Source: Gemmatimonadales bacterium
GTDB taxonomy: Bacteria > Gemmatimonadota > Gemmatimonadetes > Gemmatimonadales > GWC2-71-9
DNA length: 64,000 bases
Direction of reading: 5' to 3'
Assembly (NCBI GenBank): GCA_036279355.1
Contig: DASUJH010000051.1
Coordinates: 1-64,000, forward strand
Part shown: positions 34,642 through 41,793 of the stretch, piece by piece
Layout of the letters: each line of letters opens with the position of its first letter
How positions within the stretch are numbered: the stretch's first letter is position 1
Notes under the pieces: model-generated
Told to the model about the DNA's origin: nothing
Database searches by the model: none
What the model saw: the letters and a program-made list of their open reading frames with translations, nothing else
Position numbers and translations under genes: made by a program

Positions 34642-35868
34642 GTGGGCGGCAAGGGAGCAAGGGACGCGGTAGTGGCGGTAACGGCGGTAAAGGCGGTAGG
34701 GGACTGCGCCGGCCGTGTCCTATTCCGCCTGACGGCCCGTTCCCCAAGCCCTACCATCTTTTCCGTCACTACCGCGCTTACCGCCTTCCTTACCATCCCC
34801 ACCGCCCGTGTCGCCGCTCAAACCTTAGCCGCAGGCCAGATCGTGACCGTGCAGCGCGGCGACACGGTGCCGGTGCCCGGCGCACGCGTTGTCCTGCACC
34901 GTGTCGGCCGCGCCGCCGAGGGACCGGTCGACTCCACCAGCTCCGACCCGGCTGGCCGCTTTCGCTTCCGATTCACCGCCGATACCACGTCTATCTACCT
35001 TATCAGTTCCCGCTACGCGGGCATCGAGTACTTCTCTCCCCCGGTCCACCTGAACCCCGCCCGCCCCGACACCGCGCTCAGGGTGGTCGTCTCCGACACG
35101 TCGAGCACCCAGCGCGTGGCGCTCGAGGCGCGCCACCTCGTTGTGGCCCGGCCCCGGTCCGACGGCAGCCGCGCGGTGCTCGATCTCATCGTGCTCAACA
35201 ACCGCGGCGACCGCACCCGCATCGCGGGCGATTCGCTCACGCCCACGTGGAGCGCGGCACTCCCCCGCGGCTCGCTCGGGCTCGAGGCGGGCGAGGGCGA
35301 CTATTCTCCCGACGCCGTGCGCCGCACCGGCGACCGGCTGCTCTTCTACGCCCCGATCCCGCCCGGCGAGAAGCAGATCGTGGTGGATTACGTGCTGCCC
35401 GCGGGACTCCGAAAGCTCGTGCTCCCGATGCGCCAGCCGGCGGAGCTGGTGAACGTGCTGCTCGAGGAACGGAAGGCGCAGGTGACGACGCCGAGTCTCG
35501 CGGTGGCGGACAGCGAGCTGATTCAATCGCGCACGTACTATCGGTGGACCGGCTCGCTCACGGCGGGCGATACGCTCCGGGTGGGGCTCCCCGGGAGCGG
35601 TGCCGTGCCCTCGTGGCTCTTGCCCGCGTTGGTGGCAGCCGTCGGACTTGCATTCGTGGTGGCCGCGGTGCGCCTGCTGCCGCGCCCGGGCGCGGCGGGC
35701 GCGCGCCAGCCCGACGTGCTGCTCGCATCACTCGCGCGGCTCGATGCCGCCTACGGCGGCCGCGAAGCCGAGGTGGCCCCCGTCGAGTGGGCGCGCTACA
35801 CGGCGGAGCGAGCGCGGCTCAAGGCGGCGCTCGAGGCTGCTCTTGCAACCATCCCGCAGGGCTCCTAG
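34642..35868 (+). CDS. Exported, C-terminally anchored protein; signal peptide coded by repeat DNA
   Basis: 408 residues from the GTG at 34642, although GTG at 34672 is also possible. A hydrophobic stretch TIFSVTTALTAFLTIPTARV-AAQ looks like a signal peptide and is coded by an inverted 9-bp repeat array. After it, a ~90-residue beta-sandwich (GQIVTVQRGDTVPVPGARVV, FRFTADTTSIYLISSRYAG) resembles carboxypeptidase-regulatory/peptidase-associated domains. A second beta domain follows. Near residue 335 a single membrane helix (SWLLPALVAAVGLAFVVAAV) precedes a cytoplasmic tail of ~50 residues. No enzyme motif is present. A role as an envelope accessory protein before the B12 uptake genes is possible but unproven. 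Confidence 0.7.
   Translation: MGGKGARDAVVAVTAVKAVGDCAGRVLFRLTARSPSPTIFSVTTALTAFLTIPTARVAAQTLAAGQIVTVQRGDTVPVPGARVVLHRVGRAAEGPVDSTSSDPAGRFRFRFTADTTSIYLISSRYAGIEYFSPPVHLNPARPDTALRVVVSDTSSTQRVALEARHLVVARPRSDGSRAVLDLIVLNNRGDRTRIAGDSLTPTWSAALPRGSLGLEAGEGDYSPDAVRRTGDRLLFYAPIPPGEKQIVVDYVLPAGLRKLVLPMRQPAELVNVLLEERKAQVTTPSLAVADSELIQSRTYYRWTGSLTAGDTLRVGLPGSGAVPSWLLPALVAAVGLAFVVAAVRLLPRPGAAGARQPDVLLASLARLDAAYGGREAEVAPVEWARYTAERARLKAALEAALATIPQGS
34665..34785 (+). repeat. 9-bp GGCGGTAAN tandem array and its inverted partner
   Basis: Forward array at 34665-34700: CGCGGTAGT, GGCGGTAAC, GGCGGTAAA, GGCGGTAGG. Inverted array at 34750-34785: CCCTACCAT, CTTTTCCGT, CACTACCGC, GCTTACCGC. Read on the minus strand the second array gives GCGGTAAGC, GCGGTAGTG, ACGGAAAAG, ATGGTAGGG. 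The arrays can pair as an imperfect hairpin with a ~50-base loop. Both lie inside the 5' end of the exported-protein gene. Confidence 0.85.
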
Positions 35869-36865
35869 GGTTCGACACCCTGAACCGGACGGCGCGATCC
35901 TTCGATCCCCGATTCCCCGGCTCTTCCGCGGCGCGTCCCGCCTCGGCGCGCCGCTTCTCGCCCTGCTCGGCGCGTCAATGCTCGGGTCGCTCGGCGCGTG
36001 CCATACAGCGCCGGCGCGCGTCGCCCGCGGCACGCCCATGGCGGACGACGGCGGCGATACGGTGCGGGTGGGTGTCCCGGCGCGCCGCATCGTCTCGCTG
36101 GTCCCCGCCATCACCGAGATGCTGTTCGCGATCGGCGCCGGCGACGCCGTGGTCGGCCGCACGACATGGTGCGACTACCCTGCCGCCGCTCTCAAGGTGC
36201 CGAGCGTGGGCGACGGCATCGATCCCAACCTCGAGGCCGTGGTCGCCCGCCGCCCGGATCTCGTTCTGCTCTACAGCTCCGGCCAGAATGTCGCCGCCCA
36301 CGAGCGCCTGGCCGATCTGGGCGTACCATCGCTCCGCCTCACCACCGATCATCTGGCCGACGTGCCCCGGCTGGCGCGCCTCCTGGGCCGCGTGACCGGA
36401 CACGAGCTCCAGGGCGACTCGGTCGCGCGCGCCTTCGAGGCGGCGCTCGCCGAGACTTCGGCGCCGCCGGGTGTGCATCCGCTGTCGGTGTTCTTCCTTG
36501 CCTGGACGCAGCCGGCAATGACGGTGGGGCGGGGGAGTTTTCTTACCGAGCTGCTCGCGCGCGCCGGCGCACGGAACGTCTTCGACGACGTCGCGCCGTC
36601 ATCGGCCGTGGTGAGCATCGAGGCGGTCGCCGCGCGCAACCCCGACCTGATACTGACCCTGGGTGCGGATGCCCCCTCGCTCGAAGGCCGGCCGGAATGG
36701 TCGGCCGTCGGGGCGGTGCGCGAGGGCCGCCTCGTACACATCGAAGGCACGGAGTTCTCCTGGCCGGGCCCCCGCTCGCCCGATGCGATTCGTGAGCTGC
36801 GCAGCGCTCTGGGCAATGCGCGCGCCGCCCATGCGGCGACGCTCTCCGCGGAGGTCGGCGAATGA
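35843..36865 (+). CDS. btuF: Periplasmic B12-binding lipoprotein, BtuF-like
   Basis: 340 residues if it starts at the TTG at 35843. No ATG or GTG gives a full signal peptide, and the ATG at 35978 is only eight codons before the lipobox Cys. The signal (ALLGASMLGSLGAC) ends at Cys53. The mature protein is a class III substrate-binding fold: RRIVSLVPAITEMLFAIGAGDAVVG, then ARRPDLVLL, and a second lobe with VVSIEAVAARNPDLILTLG. BtuF and siderophore-binding proteins share this fold. The facing B12-riboswitch-controlled receptor makes cobalamin the likely ligand. The start overlaps the previous gene. Confidence 0.78.
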   Translation: MQPSRRAPRVRHPEPDGAILRSPIPRLFRGASRLGAPLLALLGASMLGSLGACHTAPARVARGTPMADDGGDTVRVGVPARRIVSLVPAITEMLFAIGAGDAVVGRTTWCDYPAAALKVPSVGDGIDPNLEAVVARRPDLVLLYSSGQNVAAHERLADLGVPSLRLTTDHLADVPRLARLLGRVTGHELQGDSVARAFEAALAETSAPPGVHPLSVFFLAWTQPAMTVGRGSFLTELLARAGARNVFDDVAPSSAVVSIEAVAARNPDLILTLGADAPSLEGRPEWSAVGAVREGRLVHIEGTEFSWPGPRSPDAIRELRSALGNARAAHAATLSAEVGE

Positions 36866-37833
36866 AGTGGCCAACGCTGCTCCTCATCCTGCTGCTGCCA
36901 CTATGCCTGCTGGTCGGCATCTGGGCCGGACCGGTGCCCCTGGGCCCGCGCGAGCTGTGGGACGGCCTGCGCTACGCCAGCGCCGACACGGCACCCATCA
37001 TTCGCGAGCTGCGCGTACCGCGCGTGCTGCTCGCGTTTCTCGTGGGCGGGAGCCTCAGCATCACCGGTGCCGCGTTACAGGCGCTGGTGCGCAACCCGCT
37101 GGCCGACCCCTATCTCCTCGGCCTCTCGGGCGGCGCCGGACTCGGCGCTGTCATCGCCATCGCGGTGAACCCATCGTGGCCCTGGGCCGTGCCCGCCGCG
37201 GCGTTCGCGGGTGCGGCGGCGGCGGTCGGGCTGGTGTACCGGCTGAGTGCCGTGGCCGGGCGCCGGCTCGACCCCCGTGTGCTGTTGCTCGCCGGTGTCG
37301 TGGTCGGCGCCTTTGCCGGCGCGCTCATGACCGCCGTCGTGTCGCTCTCGAGTGCGAGCCAGCTCCGCCGCGCGTATCTCTGGCTCCTGGGCGGCTTCGG
37401 CGCGGCGTCGTGGCGCTCGCTCACCGTGTTCGCGGCCTATGCGGTGCTGCCGCTCGCCGCCCTCTTCCTGAGCGCGCGCGCGCTCGACCTGCTCTCACTC
37501 GGCGAGGAGAGCGCCAAGCACCTCTGGGCCGAAGTGGAGCGCGACAAGCGGATCGTGTACGTCGCCACCGCGCTCCTCACCGCGGCGAGCGTCGCGGTGT
37601 CGGGCGTGATCGGGTTCGTGGGGCTCGTGGTGCCGCACGCGGCGCGGCGCATCTGGACGCCGCTCCACCGCGAGCTGCTCCCGGTCGCGTTCCTGGGCGG
37701 CGGCATGTTCATGGTGCTGGCCGATGCGCTCGCGCGCACGGTGGTGCGTCCGCTCGAGCTGCCGGTTGGGGCGGTCACCGCGCTCGTGGGCGTACCGCTC
37801 TTTGCTGTTCTCTTACGCCGGACGCTTACGTGA
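36862..37833 (+). CDS. btuC: ABC transporter permease, BtuC/FecCD family
   Basis: 323 residues with about 9-10 membrane helices. RELRVPRVLLAFLVGGSLSI, GAALQALVRNPLADPYLLG and SGGAGLGAVIAIA are the FecCD/BtuC signature. SGVIGFVGLVVPHAARRIW is the cytoplasmic coupling loop that contacts the ATPase. It starts 4 bases inside btuF, and the ATPase starts 4 bases inside it. Iron-siderophore and B12 permeases cannot be separated by eye; context favours B12. Confidence 0.85.
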   Translation: MKWPTLLLILLLPLCLLVGIWAGPVPLGPRELWDGLRYASADTAPIIRELRVPRVLLAFLVGGSLSITGAALQALVRNPLADPYLLGLSGGAGLGAVIAIAVNPSWPWAVPAAAFAGAAAAVGLVYRLSAVAGRRLDPRVLLLAGVVVGAFAGALMTAVVSLSSASQLRRAYLWLLGGFGAASWRSLTVFAAYAVLPLAALFLSARALDLLSLGEESAKHLWAEVERDKRIVYVATALLTAASVAVSGVIGFVGLVVPHAARRIWTPLHRELLPVAFLGGGMFMVLADALARTVVRPLELPVGAVTALVGVPLFAVLLRRTLT

Positions 37834-38642
37834 TCCTCGAAGGCCGCGAGCTTACCGTGCGGTACGACGGCGCCTCGGTGCCGGCGCTCGACGGCGTATC
37901 GCTCCGCGTCACCCCTCGCGAGCTGCTCGCCGTCTGCGGCCCTAACGGCAGCGGCAAGACCACCCTGGTACGGGCACTCCTCGGCCTCGTGCCCCTCAAC
38001 GGTGGCGCCGCGCTGCTCGACGAGCGGCCGGTCGCCGAATGGCGCGGCGGCTCGCTTGCCAAGGTCGTGGGCGTCGTGGCGCAGCGCGAAGACATCGTTT
38101 TTCCTCTCACCGTCGCCCAGATGGTCCTGCTCGGTCGGTATCCGCACCTGGGGCCGCTCGCACCGGAAGGACCGCAGGACCGCGAGGCCGTGCTCAAGGC
38201 GCTCCGGCGTTGCGACGTCGAGCGGCTGGCCAAGCGGCGGGTCGACACCCTTTCCGGCGGCGAGTGGCAGCTGGTGCGGCTGGCGCGCGCGCTGGCGCAG
38301 CAGCCGCGCATCCTCGTGCTCGACGAGCCGACCGCCTCGCTCGACGTGCGCCACGAGATGGAGCTGTTCGAGCTGGTGCGCGGGCTGGTGCGCGACGGGC
38401 TCGCGGGTCTCGTCATTACCCACGAGCTCAACCTCGCCGCTCGCTTCGCGGATCGCATCGTGCTGCTTGACGAAGGGCGGGTGGCGGCCGAGGGGAGCCC
38501 CGCCGAGGTGTTTCGCAGCGACACGCTCGAGCGGATATTTCAGTGGCCGGTGTCGGTCGCCACCCTCCCCGACGGCTCGCCCCAGGTCGTACCGGAACGA
38601 AAGGTGGCAAGGACGGTAGAGGCGGTAAGCGAAGGGCGGTAA
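37830..38642 (+). CDS. btuD: ABC transporter ATP-binding protein, BtuD/FecE family
   Basis: 270 residues. Walker A is CGPNGSGKTT, the signature is TLSGGEWQLVRLARAL, Walker B is ILVLDEPTASLD, and the switch His lies in LVITHELNL. The signature has SGGEW where SGGER or SGGEQ is usual. GTG start. The last codons and the TAA are read from GGCGGTAA repeat units (ending AVSEGR). A 13-bp inverted repeat then spans to the stop of the converging receptor gene. Confidence 0.88.
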   Translation: MILEGRELTVRYDGASVPALDGVSLRVTPRELLAVCGPNGSGKTTLVRALLGLVPLNGGAALLDERPVAEWRGGSLAKVVGVVAQREDIVFPLTVAQMVLLGRYPHLGPLAPEGPQDREAVLKALRRCDVERLAKRRVDTLSGGEWQLVRLARALAQQPRILVLDEPTASLDVRHEMELFELVRGLVRDGLAGLVITHELNLAARFADRIVLLDEGRVAAEGSPAEVFRSDTLERIFQWPVSVATLPDGSPQVVPERKVARTVEAVSEGR

Positions 38643-38670
38643 GGGCGGCACCGTCGGTACCGCCCTTCGC
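38629..38670. terminator. Bidirectional hairpin between converging btuD and btuB
   Basis: GCGAAGGGCGGTA (38629-38641) and its exact complement TACCGCCCTTCGC (38658-38670) flank a 16-base loop. The stem covers the btuD stop and ends one base before the receptor stop, so it could end transcripts from both sides. There is no T-run on either strand, so ordinary intrinsic termination is uncertain. The stem contains a GGCGGTAA unit. Confidence 0.5.
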
Positions 38671-40698
38671 TCATCGATAGCTCGATGCGAGCCCCACCAG
38701 CAGTGTCCGCCCTCGCGCCGGGAATCCCGCTACCTGCTCGTAGTCCTTGTCGAATACGTTTTCCACCCTGAGCGTCACCCCAAGTCCGGGTGCGCGCCCC
38801 GCGCCGAGCAGGCGCACGTGGCCGCTCAGGTCGAGCGTCGCGTAGGCGGGAAGCTCGATGCGCGTGGTGGGTGTCGGGAATTGTGCGAACCGCAGATCGT
38901 CGCGCGCGCCGACCACCTCGAGCTCGGCGCCAAGCTGCGCCCGGGCCCGCGGGTCGGAATACGCCCGCAGCGTGAGCGCGTGGCCGGGCCGCCTGAGCAG
39001 CCGTTCGCCGGTGACAAAATTCGCGTCCGGCCCCGTGTCGAATCCGGCGTCAGTGACCCGCGTGTGCAGCCACGTATAGCCCGCCGTGAGACCCACCGGC
39101 CCGAGCCGCTTCAGGTCCACCGACGCTTCGATGCCTGATGCGTTTGCCGCCGCGATGTTGAAGTAGTTCGGTGCGCCCGGTGCTGGCGGCGCCCCCGTGA
39201 ACTGGATGAGATCGCGGAAGCGCTGCGCGAATCCGGTGATCGACAGCGTCACGTGACCGTGCAGCGCGTCCTGCTCGATCCCGCCCTCGAAGCTCTGGGT
39301 GCGTTCCGGCGCCAGGTTCGGGTTGCCCGTGGCGAACGGCCCCGTCGCGAAATTCTCGAAGAAGCTCGGCTCCTTGAACGCATTGCCCGCCGAGGCGCGG
39401 AGCCGCGTCGCGGGGGTCAGGAGCACGAGCGCGCTCGTGCGCCAGGTCCAGAAGTCGCCGAATCGGCTGTTCCGGTCGAGCCGTCCGCCGGCCGAGAGGC
39501 GCACGCGGCGCCCCGGCTCCGCCGACGCCTGCGCGTAAAAGCCCCAATCGTGCCGCGCGGCCGCGAACGTATCGGCCGTCGCGCCGAACCCGAAATCGGA
39601 CTCGTCGGTGCTGTGCTCGTGCTGGTGGTCGAGCGCGACGCCGGCCATGAGCGTCGTGCGCGGCAGGCCGGTGTAGAGCGCGCGCGCTTCGGCCGTCTCG
39701 CGGCGCACGCGCGCCCGGCTCGTCTCGACGTCCGCCGGCCCCGGCGGCGGGTCGGGCGTGTTGTCGAACCCGCTTCGCTCTGCATTCCGGCCGACGAGGA
39801 GCTGACCCTCGAGTCCCCGCGCAAGCCGCCGGGACACTTCGAGCGACACTGTCGTCGTGCGATCGGTGTTGAATTGGTTCCGATCGGTGAGTGCCCCGGT
39901 GAAATCGGTGGGGAAGGCGAACCGCCCGTCGGTGAACCGGAACGTGAGCGCCGCGTCGGTTTCCGCGTCCGGCCGGGCGCGAAGCCGCACGCTCGCCGCC
40001 GTGTTTCGGTACGCGTTGTTGAACGCGTATGCACCGTCGGTGGTGAGCCGTGAGAGCGAGCCCGACCAACCGAGCGCGGCGCCACCGGCGTCCGCGCTGC
40101 CACCGGTCCCCCCGTGCGCCGCGGCGCTCCACCGCACGGTGCCGAATGTGCCCGCCTCTGCGTCCGCGTCCACCCTGGTCGGGCCGGCGCCGTCGCGCGT
40201 GATGATCTGGACCACGCCGCTCACCGCGTCCGAGCCGTAGAGCACGCTCGCCGGACCGCGGAGCACCTCGATTCGCTCCACGTTGTCGGTCGTGAGCGAG
40301 GCGAAATCGTAGGCGCCCCCGGGCTGGTTCACGGGCACGCCGTCCACCAGCACCTTGGTGTAGTCGCTCTCGCCACCGCGGGTGAAGAGCGACGTCGCGG
40401 CTCCGAACGAGCCGCCCTGCACGAGATGCAGGCCGGGCACCTCGCGGAGGGCGTCGGCCACGAACGAAATGCCCTGCGCCCGGAGGTCGTCGCCCTTGAG
40501 CACGGTGAGCGTCGCCGAAAGCGACTCGGGTGGCACGGGATAGCGCGTGGCCGTGACCACGATCTCCGGCAGCGCGGCGGTGTCGCCGGGCACCTGGGCG
40601 CGGAGAATCGAAACTGGAACGATCAGACCCGAAACGAGCGATGCTGCTGAAGCGAGAACGAAATTGCGGACTGCGCGGCGGATGGATGGAGTCGCCAC
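38671..40698 (-). CDS. btuB: TonB-dependent outer-membrane receptor, BtuB-like
   Basis: 675 residues from a GTG at 40698 with a GGGGGAGGG ribosome-binding site. The signal peptide runs to ~30 (VSGLIVPVSILRAQ). The TonB box/plug follows: LPEIVVTATRYPVPPESLSA, then SLFTRGGESDYTKVLVDGVPVNQPGG and VERIEVLRGPASVLYGSDAVSGVVQI. A 22-strand barrel occupies the remainder, with FKEPSFFENFA, NLAPERTQSFEGGIEQD and the C-terminal VENVFDKDYEQVAGFPARGRT. The cobalamin riboswitch upstream and btuFCD facing it make vitamin B12 or a related corrinoid the substrate. It ends in SSYR rather than an aromatic residue. Confidence 0.92.
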   Translation of the reverse strand: MATPSIRRAVRNFVLASAASLVSGLIVPVSILRAQVPGDTAALPEIVVTATRYPVPPESLSATLTVLKGDDLRAQGISFVADALREVPGLHLVQGGSFGAATSLFTRGGESDYTKVLVDGVPVNQPGGAYDFASLTTDNVERIEVLRGPASVLYGSDAVSGVVQIITRDGAGPTRVDADAEAGTFGTVRWSAAAHGGTGGSADAGGAALGWSGSLSRLTTDGAYAFNNAYRNTAASVRLRARPDAETDAALTFRFTDGRFAFPTDFTGALTDRNQFNTDRTTTVSLEVSRRLARGLEGQLLVGRNAERSGFDNTPDPPPGPADVETSRARVRRETAEARALYTGLPRTTLMAGVALDHQHEHSTDESDFGFGATADTFAAARHDWGFYAQASAEPGRRVRLSAGGRLDRNSRFGDFWTWRTSALVLLTPATRLRASAGNAFKEPSFFENFATGPFATGNPNLAPERTQSFEGGIEQDALHGHVTLSITGFAQRFRDLIQFTGAPPAPGAPNYFNIAAANASGIEASVDLKRLGPVGLTAGYTWLHTRVTDAGFDTGPDANFVTGERLLRRPGHALTLRAYSDPRARAQLGAELEVVGARDDLRFAQFPTPTTRIELPAYATLDLSGHVRLLGAGRAPGLGVTLRVENVFDKDYEQVAGFPARGRTLLVGLASSYR

Positions 40699-40730
40699 GG
40701 TGCCCTCCCCCGAGGGTGTCGTGTGGCGCG

Positions 40731-40883
40731 CTCGCAGAGGTCTCCTGGCTTCGGGCCCCCGCTCGCCTTCCCAGCAGGCCGAGCCTGCCAGTGGCATGGT
40801 GAGCGAGGTGTCAGCGACTGTGCTGCGCCCGTTACAGTGGCGGGGCCGCGCCGGAGTTGCACCGGCTTCCGAGCGTCTGCGCT
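40731..40883 (-). ncRNA. Cobalamin riboswitch
   Basis: On the minus strand the conserved elements appear in order: GCCGGTGCAACTCCGGCGCG, GGCCCCGCCACTGTAACGGG, the inner GCCACTGG, GGGAAGGCGAGC, and the B12-box sequence GAAGCCAGGAGACC. GCGCAGA near 40877 and TCTGCG near 40735 can pair as P1. About 30 bases later CCCTC-GGGG-GAGGG can form a hairpin hiding the ribosome-binding site of the receptor, which suggests translational control. Binding of adenosylcobalamin should lower expression of the receptor. Confidence 0.93.
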
Positions 40884-40926
40884 CGCGTAAATCGTGAAGA
40901 AGCGAGACGATGATAGAATGCGCCGG

Positions 40927-40962
40927 GCGCCCGCGCAAGCGCCCGCGCAAGCGCCCGCGCAA
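40927..40962. repeat. Three perfect 12-bp repeats, GCGCCCGCGCAA
   Basis: GCGCCCGCGCAA is repeated at 40927, 40939 and 40951, with a decayed fourth unit after it. The array lies between the divergent btuB riboswitch and recO, in the region where both promoters must lie. Confidence 0.9.
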
Positions 40963-40997
40963 GCACCGCGCACCGGCTTGCGTGGTTCGGTCGGCGT

Positions 40998-41003
40998 TAT
41001 CTT
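40998..41003 (+). promoter_or_regulatory. Probable -10 element of recO
   Basis: TATCTT lies 5 bases before ATG 41009 and 8 bases before ATG 41012. No ribosome-binding site is visible. A -35 (TTGCGT at 40978) has only 14 bases of spacing, so the -35 is uncertain. Confidence 0.3.
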
Positions 41004-41008
41004 GCACC

Positions 41009-41770
41009 ATGATGCTCGTGTCCACGCCGGCCATCGTGCTCTCGGCCCTGCGCTACAGCGAATCCTCCAAGATCGTGCGGCTCGCCACCCGCGATTTCGG
41101 GGTGCAGAGCGCCATCGCCAAGGGCGCGCTCCGGCCGAAGAGCCGCTTCGGCGCCGCCCTGCAGTTCCTGAGCGATGGCCACGCGCAGCTGTACATGAAG
41201 GAGCATCGCGAGCTGCATACGCTGGCCGCTTTTGATCTTATCCGCGTGCCGGTGCCGCTCGCCGCAGACCTCGACCGCTACGCTGCCGCCTCCGCGCTCG
41301 CCGAGTTACTGCTCCGGTTCGCCCCGCCCGATCCACACCCCGCGAGCTACGACCTGGCCGCCGCGGCGCTCCGCGAGCTCGAAGCCACCCCGGCCGCGAG
41401 CGTCACCGCGATCGGCCTCCGCCGCCTCTGGCACCTGGTGAGTGTGCTCGGCTTTGCCCCGGCGCTCGAGACCTGCGTGCTTGACGGCGCGCCCGTGTCC
41501 GAGGAGGGTGAGCTCGCATTCAGTGCACGCGAGGGCGGCGCGCTCTGCTCCCGCTGCGCCGGGGCCCAGGACGTGACCAGGCTGCCCCCCGAGTCTCGGG
41601 CCGACCTTGCGGCGCTCCTCGCCCCGGATCTGCCGCTCCCGGTGCTCGACCTGCGCCATGCCGCCGCGCACCGCCGCCTGCTCGTCCGTTACGTCCGCCA
41701 CCACTTGGGCGAAGGCGCCGAGTTACCCGCGCTCGAGTTCTGGGCTCGCCGGCCTTGGGCCGCGGCATAG
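41009..41770 (+). CDS. recO: DNA repair protein RecO
   Basis: 253 residues. RecO loads RecA on single-stranded DNA with RecR. The N-terminal OB-fold begins VSTPAIVLSALRYSESSKIVRLATRDFG, and GALRPKSRFGAALQ follows. The helical middle domain is followed by the zinc Cys pattern TCVLDGAP and ALCSRCAG near 165-190. Two ATGs are adjacent (41009 and 41012). The frame is open upstream across the 12-bp repeat array, but those residues are not conserved RecO sequence. selB follows after 23 bases. Confidence 0.9.
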   Translation: MMLVSTPAIVLSALRYSESSKIVRLATRDFGVQSAIAKGALRPKSRFGAALQFLSDGHAQLYMKEHRELHTLAAFDLIRVPVPLAADLDRYAAASALAELLLRFAPPDPHPASYDLAAAALRELEATPAASVTAIGLRRLWHLVSVLGFAPALETCVLDGAPVSEEGELAFSAREGGALCSRCAGAQDVTRLPPESRADLAALLAPDLPLPVLDLRHAAAHRRLLVRYVRHHLGEGAELPALEFWARRPWAAA

Positions 41771-41793
41771 GCGCGCGACCACCCGCCACATCG

